A stretch of 64,000 bases of DNA from Granulicella sibirica (GTDB lineage: Bacteria; Acidobacteriota; Terriglobia; Terriglobales; Acidobacteriaceae). The stretch is from positions 1,426,001-1,490,000 of the forward strand of contig NZ_RDSM01000001.1 of NCBI RefSeq assembly GCF_004115155.1. Direction: 5' to 3'. How positions within the stretch are numbered: position 1 is the stretch's first letter; each line of letters opens with the position of its first letter. Both the position numbers and the translations under genes were made by a program. Shown here in pieces: positions 9,828-19,359 of the stretch. Below the pieces are notes generated by a model. That model was not told where the DNA came from, did not search any database, and saw only the letters and a list, made by a program, of their open reading frames with translations.

Positions 9828-10850
9828 ATGCCCTTCCACGACGATCTCCTCAACCGCTACCTCCAGGCCGTTGGGTCTTACCTTCCGGCCGCCAGCAAAG
9901 ACGACACCCTCGCCGAACTCCGCGCCAACCTCGAGGCCCAGATCGAAGCCCGCGAAGAAGAGACCGGCACGCCCCTCGCGAACGACGAAGTTGCCGCAAT
10001 CCTAAAGGCCCACGGCCGCCCGGTCCTCGTCGCCGCCCGTTACCTTCCACAGCGCCAGCTCATCGGACCCACCGTCTTCCCCTTCTACTGGATGACGCTT
10101 CGACGAGCGTTCCCCTTTGTCCTCCTGATCTACGCTGTCGCCCGCTCTGCCACGATCCTCTTTCACCAGGAAGGAAGCGACCTAGTTGGAGCCATCGCGC
10201 GCGCCATCTTCCAGTTCCCCCCGGTCCTCATCACGTTCTGGGCCGTCGTCACCCTCGTATTCGCGGCAATCGAGTACGCGCAGACCAACGGAGGCGTCTC
10301 TGCCAACTCATGGACCAAATGGGATCCCCACGATCTACCGCCCGTGTCCCACGAAGACAAGGCCAACAGACCGGAGCCCATGGCAAACCGTGTCGCGGAC
10401 TGCCTTTTTCACTGCTTTCTCGTCCTATACGTGCTAGCAGTACCCTCGCACCCGTACCTGATTCTAGGTCCGGGAGGGGGCTACCTCGATCGCGTTCCCG
10501 TCGGCCTCTCACCCGAGTGGCATGTCTTCTATCTCGTCATCGTCGCGCTGCTCATCGCGCAGATCGCCGCAAAATTCCGCGCGCTCTTCGTCACCACCCG
10601 GCGCGCACAGGAAGCCATGGGTTTGGTCACGCAAGCCATCAGCACGGTCACTGCCGCTGTTCTCGTTTCGGCCCGTATGACGTTCATCCCGAAGAGCCCC
10701 ACAGTCGACTTGGCCAGCCTCGCCACCGTCAACTATGCCGTCAACCTCGGCTTCAAGATTGCGCTTTTGGCCAGCGTGACCGATCTCCTCTGGCGACTAT
10801 CGAAGTTCTTCCGCGGCCGGATGGGAACCGCATATCTGGCTCTCCCGTAG
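9828..10850 (+). CDS. HAAS-domain integral membrane protein (PadR partner)
   Basis: This 340-residue protein begins MPFHDDLLNRYLQAVGSYLP. Residues 1-80 form a helical domain with the pattern of HAAS (helix-rich, PadR-associated) domains, including DTLAELRANLEAQIEAREEE and a KAHGRPVLVAARY segment. About five hydrophobic segments follow (around 100-120, 130-165, 210-235, 250-270 and 300-325). An in-frame start upstream at 9756 would overlap padR and lacks support, so the ATG at 9828 is preferred. It is co-transcribed with padR and probably modulates it or responds to an envelope signal. The ligand is unknown. Confidence 0.82.
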   Translation: MPFHDDLLNRYLQAVGSYLPAASKDDTLAELRANLEAQIEAREEETGTPLANDEVAAILKAHGRPVLVAARYLPQRQLIGPTVFPFYWMTLRRAFPFVLLIYAVARSATILFHQEGSDLVGAIARAIFQFPPVLITFWAVVTLVFAAIEYAQTNGGVSANSWTKWDPHDLPPVSHEDKANRPEPMANRVADCLFHCFLVLYVLAVPSHPYLILGPGGGYLDRVPVGLSPEWHVFYLVIVALLIAQIAAKFRALFVTTRRAQEAMGLVTQAISTVTAAVLVSARMTFIPKSPTVDLASLATVNYAVNLGFKIALLASVTDLLWRLSKFFRGRMGTAYLALP

Positions 10851-10877
10851 CGAAAGGGCCGTTCCGCGACCCAAGAC

Positions 10878-12416
10878 CTAGGGTTGAACGCTCGGAACCA
10901 CCGAAGAAGGCGCGGGGACGCCCGTCTGAGCCGGAGTAGGGGCCTTCGGAACCGGAAGCAGCGCGTCTAACATGACAAGGTCAGCCTGCAGGCTCGTCCA
11001 ATCCTTCGACGAAGCTCTGTACCAGTCGGGCTCATTGCGCGGACCGCTATAGAAGTCCTTGAAACTCTGCTGCACATCCGCCGTGAACTGCGCTTTGCCG
11101 TCGTGCAGGATCGTGTTCAGCAGACGCGCATAGGTTTCATCGGCCAGATGGTACTCGCCGAACCGTGACGGATTCCCCGTGTCGAGGTCAATCTCCGCCA
11201 AATCTGGGGCCCGCTGCACGCTCGCCGGTTCAGCCATCTGCATCGCCGGGTCCGCCGCTGGAACAGCGAGCGTGGCCGGGATCGGAGGAGTTGGAACTGG
11301 AGTGACCGCTGGCTGATCGGAAACCGTCTTCGAGGCTACGTGAGCCGGAGCAAGCAGTTTCTCAGGAGCAGAAGGATAAACCGGAAGCCAGGGAACCGCG
11401 GGTTCAGGCGGTGTCACCTGTGCGAGGTAGATCTTGTAATAATCGACCGTCGTATTGACGCTCTTGATATAGATCTGCTGCTCGTCTGCATTTGGAATGC
11501 TGAGCTTGAGCGCCTTTAGCGGGCCAATCTTGGGGAGGTGTGCCACGAAAAAGGCGAAGAACCTCGTTTTCGGTCCGGGATGGACGTACTGCCGTCCATA
11601 CTCCTTCTCGAACTCGGTCCGCCGCAGGCGATAGAGAAACTTGTTTCGGTTGAAGCCAGGGTTTTCCTTTTCGATCTGGTCCTTGTAGCTGACGAGCGCC
11701 ACCGTTGTCATCTTCGGAATCAGGCTCGAGACCGCCTTGCGATAGGTCGCGATCGCGAGATCCTCGTGCTTCATTACCGAATCCATCGGGATGCCGTAGG
11801 TCTCCTGGAACGCCCTTTCAAGGAGAGGCTTCGAGACCTGGAATCCGATGAAGTCACGGTAGTTCTGCTGTGAGTAGCGCCCATGCGCTACCTCGACCAC
11901 GTCGAAGCCAAACTCGGTCCGGAGGTGAGCGACCTTATCCTGGTCGTACGTCACCGAGCGGCCGAACCGCTTCTTGAGCTTGGGAAACTCGTCCGAGGTC
12001 GCGATGTTGACCGCAGGATGGCCGTAGACGTCGCCGCAGTAGTGTGCGAGCGCTCCAAGCGCAAAGGCATATTCGTTCGCGTCATGCGACTCGCGTATCA
12101 GCGCCGAGACGAAATCCCCTGTACGAACATAGTGCAGCAGGTCGGAGTAGTACGGACTGCCGAACGGGTAGTAGCCAATGTCCTGTATCACCGACCCGCC
12201 ATAAGCGTATCCATGAGCCATCACGAGATCCGCGTCCGAGATGCCTGGAAAACGCGCTTTGAGCATCGGCACGATGGTGGCGAGCCACGCCATATCCACC
12301 ACCTCCTCGTGCGAGAGCACCGAATAAGCCTCGGCCGACCGGAGCGGGAGGGCAAGCAAGACCAGCAAGACAGCAAGAAAACGGGAAGCAGAGAGGCGGG
12401 AACACGCGTTAAGCAC
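10878..12416 (-). CDS. Secreted zinc-dependent phospholipase C family protein
   Basis: A signal peptide (about 1-30, AEAYS junction) leads into a domain resembling the bacterial zinc-dependent phospholipase C fold. His36 lies in SVLSHEEVV, then VMAHGYAYGG and the histidine/aspartate-rich helix ALGALAHYCGDVYGHPAVN, which are typical zinc ligands. The 512-residue length exceeds classical PlcC enzymes. A Pro/Ala-rich linker (about 345-400) joins a C-terminal helical segment of unknown role. In this family the enzymes hydrolyse phospholipid head groups, but the substrate here is not known. It is convergent with the PadR operon and divergent from the ATP-grasp gene. Confidence 0.8.
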   Translation of the reverse strand: MLNACSRLSASRFLAVLLVLLALPLRSAEAYSVLSHEEVVDMAWLATIVPMLKARFPGISDADLVMAHGYAYGGSVIQDIGYYPFGSPYYSDLLHYVRTGDFVSALIRESHDANEYAFALGALAHYCGDVYGHPAVNIATSDEFPKLKKRFGRSVTYDQDKVAHLRTEFGFDVVEVAHGRYSQQNYRDFIGFQVSKPLLERAFQETYGIPMDSVMKHEDLAIATYRKAVSSLIPKMTTVALVSYKDQIEKENPGFNRNKFLYRLRRTEFEKEYGRQYVHPGPKTRFFAFFVAHLPKIGPLKALKLSIPNADEQQIYIKSVNTTVDYYKIYLAQVTPPEPAVPWLPVYPSAPEKLLAPAHVASKTVSDQPAVTPVPTPPIPATLAVPAADPAMQMAEPASVQRAPDLAEIDLDTGNPSRFGEYHLADETYARLLNTILHDGKAQFTADVQQSFKDFYSGPRNEPDWYRASSKDWTSLQADLVMLDALLPVPKAPTPAQTGVPAPSSVVPSVQP

Positions 12417-12518
12417 ACCTAAATCTACGCGGATTCCGCGATCTTCGCCCTCCCACCTTTGGGACGAACTGCTTTTCGTTTCCGCAATGGAATACCTGAC
12501 TTATACTCAGGGAACCTC

Positions 12519-13985
12519 ATGACCTCATCCACGTCTCCCCAATTCGGACATCCAGCCTTGAAAAACTACAAGCTGGATCATGCCTATGACGAGATGTTCC
12601 AGAGCGCCGACGAGCTTCACTCGCATTACGAACCTCTGCTCGAACACTTTACGTCCCTGCCGGAGAACGAGCTGCAGCGGAGAAAACAGTCCGCCGACCT
12701 GAGCTTCCTGAACCAGGGAATCACCTTCACGGTCTACGGCCGCGAAGAAGGCACGGAGCGGATCTTCCCTTACGACCTCTTGCCTCGCATCATCACCAGC
12801 GCGGAGTGGGCAACGGTCGAGCGTGGCCTGACCCAGCGCATCACCGCCCTGAACCTCTTCCTCAAAGACATCTATAACGAAGGCAAGATCCTCGACGACG
12901 GCATCGTGCCCCGCGAGGTCGTTTATAGCTGCAAGCAGTTTCGCCGTCAGATGATCGGCCTCCAGGTTCCGCGCAACGTCTATATCGCGGTCTGCGGAAC
13001 AGATCTCATCCGCCTCGAAAACGGCGAGTTCGTCGTCCTCGAAGACAACTTGCGCGTCCCCAGCGGCGTGAGCTACATGCTCACCAACCGCCGCGTGATG
13101 AAGCGGATCTTCCCCCAGCTCTTCCGCGGCTACAACGTTCGCCCAATCGAGCACTACACTCAGGCGCTGCTCGGCACGCTTCGCTCGCTCGCTCCCGAAG
13201 GACGTCCCGAACCGAACATTGTCCTGCTGAGCCCAGGCGTCTTCAACTCGGCCTACTTCGAGCATGCCTATCTCGCTCGCCAGATGGGAATCGAGTTGGT
13301 CGAAGGCCGCGATCTCGTCACCCACGACAATATCGTCTATATGCGCACCACGAGTGGCCTCCGCCGCGTAGATGTAATCTACCGCCGCGTCGACGACGAC
13401 TTCATTGACCCACTCGCCTTCCGAGCCGACTCGATCCTCGGAGTCAGCGGACTCTTCAACGCCTATCGCGCCGGAAACGTCACCCTGGCCAACGCCTTCG
13501 GAACCGGCGTAGCCGACGACAAAGCTCTCTATGCCTACGTGCCGGACATCATCAAGTACTACCTCACCGAAGAGCCGATCCTGAAGAACGTCGAAACGTA
13601 TCTCCTGACCAAGCCCAAGGAACGGAACTACGTTCTCGCGAACCTCGACAAGCTCGTGGTAAAAGCCGTCGGTGAAAGCGGAGGATACGGCATGCTGATC
13701 GGCCCTCAGGCCAGCGTCGCCGAGCGCGAGGAGTTTGCCCGCAAGATCGAGGCTGATCCACGCAACTACATCGCACAGCCGACGATCTCGTTCTCCCGCG
13801 CCCCCTGCCTCATCGGCGACGAACTCCAACCGCGCCACGTAGACCTTCGTCCCTACGTCCTCTACGGCGACAAGGTCACGATCGTCCCTGGTGGCCTCAC
13901 CCGCGTCGCCCTCAAGGACGGATCCCTCGTAGTGAACTCATCCCAGGGCGGCGGCAGCAAAGACACCTGGGTCCTGAGCCAGTAA
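12519..13985 (+). CDS. Circularly permuted type 2 ATP-grasp protein
   Basis: This 488-residue protein is a circularly permuted ATP-grasp (CP_ATPgrasp) enzyme. Such enzymes are predicted to form amide bonds using ATP. Visible landmarks are [41 protein letters not shown] (nucleotide and metal site), LVEGRDLV, and the C-terminal [17 protein letters not shown]. The ATG at 12519, preceded by AGGGAA, is preferred over a start 60 bases upstream. It is followed by an alpha-E protein and a transglutaminase-like protein, an arrangement that comparative genomics has linked to a putative peptide synthesis or modification system. The product is unknown. Confidence 0.9.
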   Translation: MTSSTSPQFGHPALKNYKLDHAYDEMFQSADELHSHYEPLLEHFTSLPENELQRRKQSADLSFLNQGITFTVYGREEGTERIFPYDLLPRIITSAEWATVERGLTQRITALNLFLKDIYNEGKILDDGIVPREVVYSCKQFRRQMIGLQVPRNVYIAVCGTDLIRLENGEFVVLEDNLRVPSGVSYMLTNRRVMKRIFPQLFRGYNVRPIEHYTQALLGTLRSLAPEGRPEPNIVLLSPGVFNSAYFEHAYLARQMGIELVEGRDLVTHDNIVYMRTTSGLRRVDVIYRRVDDDFIDPLAFRADSILGVSGLFNAYRAGNVTLANAFGTGVADDKALYAYVPDIIKYYLTEEPILKNVETYLLTKPKERNYVLANLDKLVVKAVGESGGYGMLIGPQASVAEREEFARKIEADPRNYIAQPTISFSRAPCLIGDELQPRHVDLRPYVLYGDKVTIVPGGLTRVALKDGSLVVNSSQGGGSKDTWVLSQ

Positions 13986-14019
13986 CTGAAGCGTTCGATA
14001 GAACCACAGAGGAGCCGAT

Positions 14020-14991
14020 TTGCTTTCACGCGTGGCGGATAGTCTTTACTGGATGAGCCGGTACCTCGAGCGGGCGGAGCATACGACGCGCCTGCTCGAT
14101 GTCAACCTCAACCTTATGCTCGACGAAAGCGAATCGAGCGCCGAGAAGCGTTGGCAGCGCGTCTTGCAGGCGCTCGGGAATCCGAAGGAGGTCGAGTGGA
14201 CCGGCGACCCCTACGAGCTCACTCGCACCCTCACCTTCGACACGCAGTACAAGGGCTCCATCATCTCCTGCATCATCTCGGCGCGTGAGAATGCCCGCCA
14301 TGTCCGCGAGCAGATTTCCACCGAGCAGTGGCATCGGCTGAACAGTCTCTACCTCGAAGTGACTGGCCCGAACCTGCGCTTCGACAAGATGACTGGCACC
14401 GAGCAGCCGACCGAGTTCCTGCAACAGGTGATGGAAGCCGTCCACCAGTTCCAGGGTGTAAGTGACTCGACGATGAGTCACGGCGAAGGCTGGCAGTTCA
14501 TCCAGGTCGGCCGATACATCGAACGGGCCGCCGCAACAGCCTTGCTTCTCGAGGCGTACCACGAGGATCTATGGAGCGCCCCCGAGGTCACCGGCGACGG
14601 AAACGAGTACCTCGAGTGGATGGGCCTGCTCCGCTCCGCAACAGCCTTTGAAGCGTATTGCAAGGTGTACACAGCCGATTTGACGCCGGACCGCATCCTC
14701 GAATTCCTTCTCCTCGATGAGGAGTTTCCGCACTCCCTTCGATTCGCGATCGACTCGCTCCAGCGCTCGCTTATCGCGATCGATAAGGAGAGCGCCATCA
14801 GCCACGCCGAGCCTCTGCGGCGACTCGCAGGACGACTCCAGGCTTCGCTCAGCTACAGCAGCGTCGACGAGATCCTGAAGCAGGACGTCATCGCCTATCT
14901 CCAGGCCATCCAGACGCAGTGCGGCGAGATCCACAACACCATCTACGAACTGTACGTGGACTATTCGATTCAGGCAGCACTCGCGGGCTAG
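14020..14991 (+). CDS. Alpha-E domain-containing protein
   Basis: This 323-residue alpha-helical protein belongs to the alpha-E family (bacterial domain of unknown function). It starts LLSRVADSLYWMSRYLERAEH, a hallmark of the family, and later has QFIQVGRYIERAAATALLL. The initiation codon is TTG at 14020, preceded by AGAGGAG with good spacing; no ATG lies near the conserved N-terminus. It is 34 bases downstream of the ATP-grasp gene and 21 bases upstream of the transglutaminase gene, so the three are very likely one transcript. A biochemical role has not been established for the family. Confidence 0.9.
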   Translation: MLSRVADSLYWMSRYLERAEHTTRLLDVNLNLMLDESESSAEKRWQRVLQALGNPKEVEWTGDPYELTRTLTFDTQYKGSIISCIISARENARHVREQISTEQWHRLNSLYLEVTGPNLRFDKMTGTEQPTEFLQQVMEAVHQFQGVSDSTMSHGEGWQFIQVGRYIERAAATALLLEAYHEDLWSAPEVTGDGNEYLEWMGLLRSATAFEAYCKVYTADLTPDRILEFLLLDEEFPHSLRFAIDSLQRSLIAIDKESAISHAEPLRRLAGRLQASLSYSSVDEILKQDVIAYLQAIQTQCGEIHNTIYELYVDYSIQAALAG

Positions 14992-15012
14992 CTGCATGCG
15001 ACAGGAGATGCA

Positions 15013-15996
15013 ATGTATTACTCGATTCGGCATCTGACGAAGTTTCTGTACGACAAGCCGGTTAGCGAAAGCATGATGGAGACGCGGATGCATCCGCGCA
15101 GCGACCAGAACCAGCGCTGCCTCACGTTCCATCTGTCGGTAAGCCCGCGCTGCCGCGTCTTCAGCTATCGCGATCACCTTGCGAACCACGTGCATCACTT
15201 CGATATCCCAGGACAACATGGACAGTTGGTGATCGTCGCGGAATCGCTCGTGGACATGCAGGCCCCGGTCCTCGTTCCGGCCTCTCTCACTCCGGCTGCC
15301 TGGTCGGAACTTGATGCGATGGTCGAGGTCGGCGACTACTGGGAAATGCTGTTTCCGAGCGAGTTCACGGCACCGACCTCGGCGCTCGATGAACTCGCAA
15401 AGCATCTCGGCGTCGAGCGGACGGACGATCCGCTCTTGTGCCTGCATGAGCTAAATCAGCAGATCTACGACTACTTCGATTATGTGCCGAAGTCGACCAA
15501 GGTCGATTCGCCCATCGACGTCGCGCTGACGAGTCGGACCGGGGTTTGCCAGGATTTTGCCCACATCATGATCACGCTGGTGCGGAGCAAGCTGCGGATT
15601 CCCTGCCGGTATGTGAGCGGATATCTCTTCCACGAAGACCGAAGCGACCGCTCGTCGGAGTCAGCGACGCATGCTTGGGTTGAAGCGCTTATCCCGGGGT
15701 ACGGCTGGGTTGGCTTCGATCCGACAAACAGTCTTTTAGCTGGTGAAAGACACATTCGGACGGCGATTGGGCGCGATTATTCGGATGTTCCACCGACGCA
15801 TGGGATCTTTCGCGGGCGCGCGAAGAGCCAATTGAGCGTAGCTGTAAGGGTCACTCCTTCGATTGGAACGCCGTCGCTCGATCAGGAACTACCGGTGCCT
15901 GAGGACTGGTCGATCCTTGTCGAGAAGGCGCAGGCTCTGCCAGAACAGCCGCCTACACCCACCCGTCAGCAGCAAATGGCGCAGCAACAGCAGTAG
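15013..15996 (+). CDS. Transglutaminase-like cysteine protease family protein
   Basis: This 327-residue protein has an N-terminal beta-rich domain (MYYSIRHLTKFLYDKPVSES) and a transglutaminase-like core with the catalytic triad. The cysteine is in SRTGVCQDFAHI, the histidine in ATHAWVEALIPGYGWVGFD, and the aspartate in the same FDPTN segment. Proteins of this type usually act as amidases or peptidases rather than true transglutaminases. The C-terminus is glutamine-rich. It is the third member of the ATP-grasp / alpha-E / transglutaminase operon and may trim or transfer the peptide made by the ligase, which is an inference from context. Confidence 0.9.
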   Translation: MYYSIRHLTKFLYDKPVSESMMETRMHPRSDQNQRCLTFHLSVSPRCRVFSYRDHLANHVHHFDIPGQHGQLVIVAESLVDMQAPVLVPASLTPAAWSELDAMVEVGDYWEMLFPSEFTAPTSALDELAKHLGVERTDDPLLCLHELNQQIYDYFDYVPKSTKVDSPIDVALTSRTGVCQDFAHIMITLVRSKLRIPCRYVSGYLFHEDRSDRSSESATHAWVEALIPGYGWVGFDPTNSLLAGERHIRTAIGRDYSDVPPTHGIFRGRAKSQLSVAVRVTPSIGTPSLDQELPVPEDWSILVEKAQALPEQPPTPTRQQQMAQQQQ

Positions 15997-16142
15997 TTTT
16001 TTGTAGTGCGGGAGAATTTGCCGCTCGCTCCGGTCACGATTGTCTGGCTATAGCCGATGCTGGTTCGAAAGGGTACCGGTGGCACCGGATACGACGGCTT
16101 TCGCGAAGGATCCGTCCGGACCGCTTTTCGGGGAACCGCCTG

Positions 16143-16970
16143 TTAGAGGTTCAGTTTCTTGAAGATCCGGTCCGGAATATTGCGAATGACGAACATGATG
16201 GGCTGCCACTGAAACGGCACGTAGAGGTTGTCAACGCGCTTGTCGACGGCGTTGACGATCGTCTGTGCCACCTTGTCGACGTCGGCGAACTTCTCGCTTC
16301 CCTTCATCGTGCTGGTCATCGCTGTCTTGACCGGACCAGGTTTGATCGTTAGCACCGTGACACCTTCGCGGTCCACCCGATTGCGGAGCCCTCCGAGAAA
16401 CGCCGAGAGGCCGGCCTTCGAGGAGCCGTAGAGATAGTTCGACTTGCGTCCGCGGTCACCGGCAACGGATGAGATTACAGCAAGCACGCCGGCGTGGCGC
16501 TGGACACAATAGTTCGCCAGCCACGTCAGGAGCGAGACCGGCGCGACAAAGTTGGTGTGAAGAATCTGGGCAGCGGTATTGAAGTCCTGCTCGGCGGCCG
16601 TCTGGTCGCCGAGGACTCCGTGCGCAAGGTAGGCGACGTCCATGCCGGCGAGCGAGTTGATAGCGTGGGCAAGGAGGGCGGGATGCCCCTCGGTGTCATC
16701 GAGGTCGGCAACGGCGGTATCGACGAAGGCGGCTCCGCGTACGCGCAGATCGGCGGCAACGGCGGCGAGTTTGTCGGCGTTACGGGCTACGAGGAATAGG
16801 CTCGCACCCTGGCGAGCCCAGATGCGGCACGTGGCCTCCGCAATGCCGGAGGTGGCGCCGAGGACGAGAATCTTCTTCCGTGCGCCAAGGATAGGAGCTT
16901 CACCTTGCTGGCTGGCGGCGAGTGCGGTCGGGGCGGTCGTTGAACCGTACGAAGAACCGTTCGTGGTCAT
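16143..16970 (-). CDS. SDR oxidoreductase resembling DprE2
   Basis: This 275-residue short-chain dehydrogenase has LVLGATSGIAEATCR (nucleotide-binding loop) and YLYGSSKAGL (catalytic Tyr and Lys). Its closest known theme is DprE2, the keto-reductase step that in Actinobacteria turns decaprenyl-phosphoryl ribose into the arabinose form. The start ATG at 16970 overlaps the stop codon of the upstream DprE1-like gene by ATGA, so the two are translationally coupled. This supports a two-step epimerase function. The acceptor sugar or lipid in this organism is unknown, and a longer in-frame start upstream would overlap the partner. Confidence 0.85.
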   Translation of the reverse strand: MTTNGSSYGSTTAPTALAASQQGEAPILGARKKILVLGATSGIAEATCRIWARQGASLFLVARNADKLAAVAADLRVRGAAFVDTAVADLDDTEGHPALLAHAINSLAGMDVAYLAHGVLGDQTAAEQDFNTAAQILHTNFVAPVSLLTWLANYCVQRHAGVLAVISSVAGDRGRKSNYLYGSSKAGLSAFLGGLRNRVDREGVTVLTIKPGPVKTAMTSTMKGSEKFADVDKVAQTIVNAVDKRVDNLYVPFQWQPIMFVIRNIPDRIFKKLNL

Positions 16971-18325
16971 AAGGCGAGTTTGTCTCCGGTAACGCGCTCC
17001 CAGAAGCTGGAGGTGATGAGGGGATCGCGGAAGCGGGCCAGCTGCTCCCACTGGGGATAAAAGGTCTGAAACTGCGAGGCGGTCATGGCCGCGTCCTTGG
17101 CCGGATAGAGACGGCCGCCAAAGTCGCGTGTCATGTCGGCCAGTCGCTCGAAGAGCGGGAACGTCACGTCCGGCTTGATGGGAAAGTCGAGCGCGAGCGT
17201 GATGCCGGGCTGCGGGAAGCTCATCAGGCCCGGCGACGGGACATCTCCGAAAGCCTTGAGTACGGCGAGGAAGCTTGCGAGGCCGGACTTTGCGACCTCA
17301 CCCAGGATCGCGACGGTTCCTTCGCGTGCGTTCTCCCACGGGATGGCGTACTGGAACTGCAGCAGTCCGCGCTTGCCATAAAGGCGATTCCAGCGGAGAA
17401 CCTTGTCCAGAGGATAGAAGAAGGGTTCGTAGTCCTGGAGCGCCTTCACGCGAGCCTTGATCTGCTTGTGAAAGAAGACGGTGTTGAACAGGGAGACCGT
17501 GGTGTGATTCAGCGCGAAACCGGGTGCGTCGAAGGGAAAGATCAGCTTCGGCTCAGGAGACGGCTTCAGCTCGGCCGGCACCTTCGAGTGATCGCCGAGC
17601 ATGAAGACGCCGCGGCAGAAGTTTTTGCCGGTGGAGGCGCAATCCACCCAGGAGACGGTGTACTCGACATGCTGGCTCTGCCGGGTGATGTCGAGGAACT
17701 CGTCGATGCCGTGGAACTGGATCCCCTCATAGTCGATCATGCGCGAGACGATGGGACGCAGACGCAGCGTTGCCCAGGAGATGAAGCCGGTGAGACCGAG
17801 GCCGCCGATGGTCGCGGCGTAGAAGTCCGGGTTCTCGGTCGGGCTGCAGAGGCGACGAGAGCCATCCGAGCGGACGAGTTCAAACTGGGTGACGTGACAG
17901 CCGAAGGTGCCGGCAACGTGGTGGTTCTTTCCGTGGATGTCGTTGGCGATCGCCCCGCCAAGCGTGACGTACTTCGTTCCAGGACTTACGGGCAGAAAGA
18001 ATCCGAGGGGGACGGCGAAGTCTAGGATCTGGCCAAGGGTGATTCCGGCTTCGGCCGTCAGAAGGCCGGTAGTGGTATCGAAGGAGAGCAGGCGATTCAT
18101 GCTCGTGGTGACGAGGAGGTTTCCATCCTTCAACAGGCAGGAGTCGCCATAACTGCGGCCCATGCCGACGGGAAGGGCTCCGTCATGGATGCCTGCGGCG
18201 ACCTTGGGAAAATCGTTCTGCCAGTGAACCGGGAGAACTTTCGCCTGGTATGTGGGGTAACGACCCCAGGACTCAAAAGGCGCGGGGGCGTCGGGGAGGC
18301 CATTGGGGGGTGTTGTAGGCGGCAT
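16967..18325 (-). CDS. FAD-binding oxidoreductase resembling DprE1
   Basis: This 452-residue flavoprotein belongs to the vanillyl-alcohol oxidase/PCMH FAD-binding superfamily. LPVGMGRSYGDSCL (about 52-65) and PVSPGTKYVTLGGAIANDIHGKNHH form the FAD site, and the C-terminal half resembles ALO/DprE1 domains. DprE1 oxidises the C2 hydroxyl of decaprenyl-phosphoryl ribose. The coupled SDR partner immediately downstream matches the DprE1/DprE2 pairing. The equivalent of the benzothiazinone-reactive cysteine was not identified with certainty. Whether this pair makes an arabinose-type sugar for envelope glycans in this bacterium is only an inference. Confidence 0.85.
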   Translation of the reverse strand: MPPTTPPNGLPDAPAPFESWGRYPTYQAKVLPVHWQNDFPKVAAGIHDGALPVGMGRSYGDSCLLKDGNLLVTTSMNRLLSFDTTTGLLTAEAGITLGQILDFAVPLGFFLPVSPGTKYVTLGGAIANDIHGKNHHVAGTFGCHVTQFELVRSDGSRRLCSPTENPDFYAATIGGLGLTGFISWATLRLRPIVSRMIDYEGIQFHGIDEFLDITRQSQHVEYTVSWVDCASTGKNFCRGVFMLGDHSKVPAELKPSPEPKLIFPFDAPGFALNHTTVSLFNTVFFHKQIKARVKALQDYEPFFYPLDKVLRWNRLYGKRGLLQFQYAIPWENAREGTVAILGEVAKSGLASFLAVLKAFGDVPSPGLMSFPQPGITLALDFPIKPDVTFPLFERLADMTRDFGGRLYPAKDAAMTASQFQTFYPQWEQLARFRDPLITSSFWERVTGDKLAL

Positions 18326-18405
18326 GATCCTAGCATACCCGATACAGGGTGTGCCTTCGATAAACGGAAGTCATCACCCCGGCGCGAGTAATGGCCGAAA
18401 GGAAT

Positions 18406-18432
18406 AAGGGCACAGCCGAAGCCGTGCCCTTT
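18406..18432 (-). terminator. Intrinsic terminator of the rpmI-rplT unit
   Basis: On the minus strand an AAGGGCACGGC / GCTGTGCCCTT stem with one mismatch carries a TTCG tetraloop. It sits just downstream of rplT and is the natural end of its transcript. Confidence 0.75.
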
Positions 18433-18451
18433 CGATTCCAGGCAAAGAATG

Positions 18452-18835
18452 CTACGCGGCAGCCTTAATCTTCGGCTCGGTCTTCGGAGCGGCCTTCGCC
18501 TGGGCGATCAGGGCCGTGAAGCCGGCTGGGTCGTTGGCGGCGATGTCGGCTAGGATCTTCCGATCAAGCGTGTTCCCCGCGCGCTTGAGGCCGTTGATGA
18601 ACGTCGAGTAGCTCATGCCGTTGATGCGGCAGGCGGCGTTGATACGAACGATCCAAAGAGCGCGATACTGGCGCTTCTTCTGCTTGCGCCCGGTGTAGGC
18701 GAACATGAGTCCGCGCTCGACGGCTTCCTGCGCTGCCTGGTAGAGCTTGGATTTGGTGAGGAAGTAGCCACTCGCACGCTTGAGAATCTTCTTGCGGCGG
18801 TCGCTGCGCTTAGTACTCCGTTTAACACGGGGCAT
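18452..18835 (-). CDS. rplT: 50S ribosomal protein L20
   Basis: This is ribosomal protein L20 (127 aa). The family N-terminus [20 protein letters not shown] is followed by [20 protein letters not shown] and the [10 protein letters not shown] segment, all strongly conserved. L20 binds 23S rRNA early in large-subunit assembly and in several bacteria represses its own operon. The start has a strong AAGGAG upstream. The C-terminal Ala/Lys-rich tail is slightly longer than in E. coli (118 aa). It is separated from rpmI by an unusually long spacer. Confidence 0.98.
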   Translation of the reverse strand: MPRVKRSTKRSDRRKKILKRASGYFLTKSKLYQAAQEAVERGLMFAYTGRKQKKRQYRALWIVRINAACRINGMSYSTFINGLKRAGNTLDRKILADIAANDPAGFTALIAQAKAAPKTEPKIKAAA

Positions 18836-19018
18836 GACACAATCTCCTTTTGCGTACTTCGTTTAGCGGCTGGAGGTAAGGGTGGCCTCTTCACGCGCTC
18901 TGCAACTTCAAATCTCGGTGGAGGTCCCATCCGGGACTTCCAGGGGCCGGGTTCGCTTTCTGGCCCTTCGCCGGTTTTACCGGACGGCTCGATCTGAAAA
19001 ACTCTTTCTTCCCTCGCT
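18836..19018 (-). promoter_or_regulatory. Long structured spacer between rpmI and rplT
   Basis: This 183-base spacer within the rpmI-rplT unit contains several self-complementary segments on the transcribed strand, including CCGG-TAAAA-CCGG and GTCCC-GGAT-GGGAC, before the AAGGAG of rplT. It could be an autoregulatory L20 site or carry an internal promoter. No reading frame is convincing. Confidence 0.35.
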
Positions 19019-19216
19019 TTACGCGTAGGGAAGCATACGGGCAATCTTCGGGGTATCCGCCACCGAGATCAGAGCAGCGCCACCGAGCTTGCGCTTGGTC
19101 TTGGTCTGCTTTGAGGTGAGGATATGACGCATCTTGGACTGCCCGCGCTTGAACCTGCCGCTGGCGGTCTTGCTGAAGCGCTTCGCCGCGCCGCTGTGTG
19201 TCTTCTGCTTTGGCAT
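19019..19216 (-). CDS. rpmI: 50S ribosomal protein L35
   Basis: Ribosomal protein L35 (65 aa) has the canonical start [20 protein letters not shown] and the [17 protein letters not shown] segment. It is a very basic component of the large subunit. It is upstream of rplT on the same strand. In many bacteria infC precedes the pair, but here no infC is adjacent: the preceding DNA is non-coding up to the divergent gyrB. A TGC-TACACT extended -10 element on the minus strand at 19274-19282 is a plausible promoter. Confidence 0.98.
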   Translation of the reverse strand: MPKQKTHSGAAKRFSKTASGRFKRGQSKMRHILTSKQTKTKRKLGGAALISVADTPKIARMLPYA

Positions 19217-19273
19217 TGTGTTCCTAACGAGTGGAAGCGATAGTGCTGCCTGGTGATTTCGGCAACGTCTTTC

Positions 19274-19279
19274 AGTGTA
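19274..19279 (-). promoter_or_regulatory. Possible extended -10 element for rpmI
   Basis: On the minus strand TACACT is preceded by TGC, giving an extended -10 arrangement about 60 bases upstream of the rpmI start. No clear -35 box is seen. Confidence 0.35.
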
Positions 19280-19359
19280 GCAGAGGTTTCGTGGGAGAAC
19301 GCCTACTCGAGGCGGCGAGAGCTCGCGGCTATCAAGCCAATTTTATACTCTGCAGAGGC

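Noticed and set aside
12525..13838. A 437-codon antisense frame in the ATP-grasp gene
   Set aside because: The sense frame has clear ATP-grasp motifs. The antisense product matches no family pattern.
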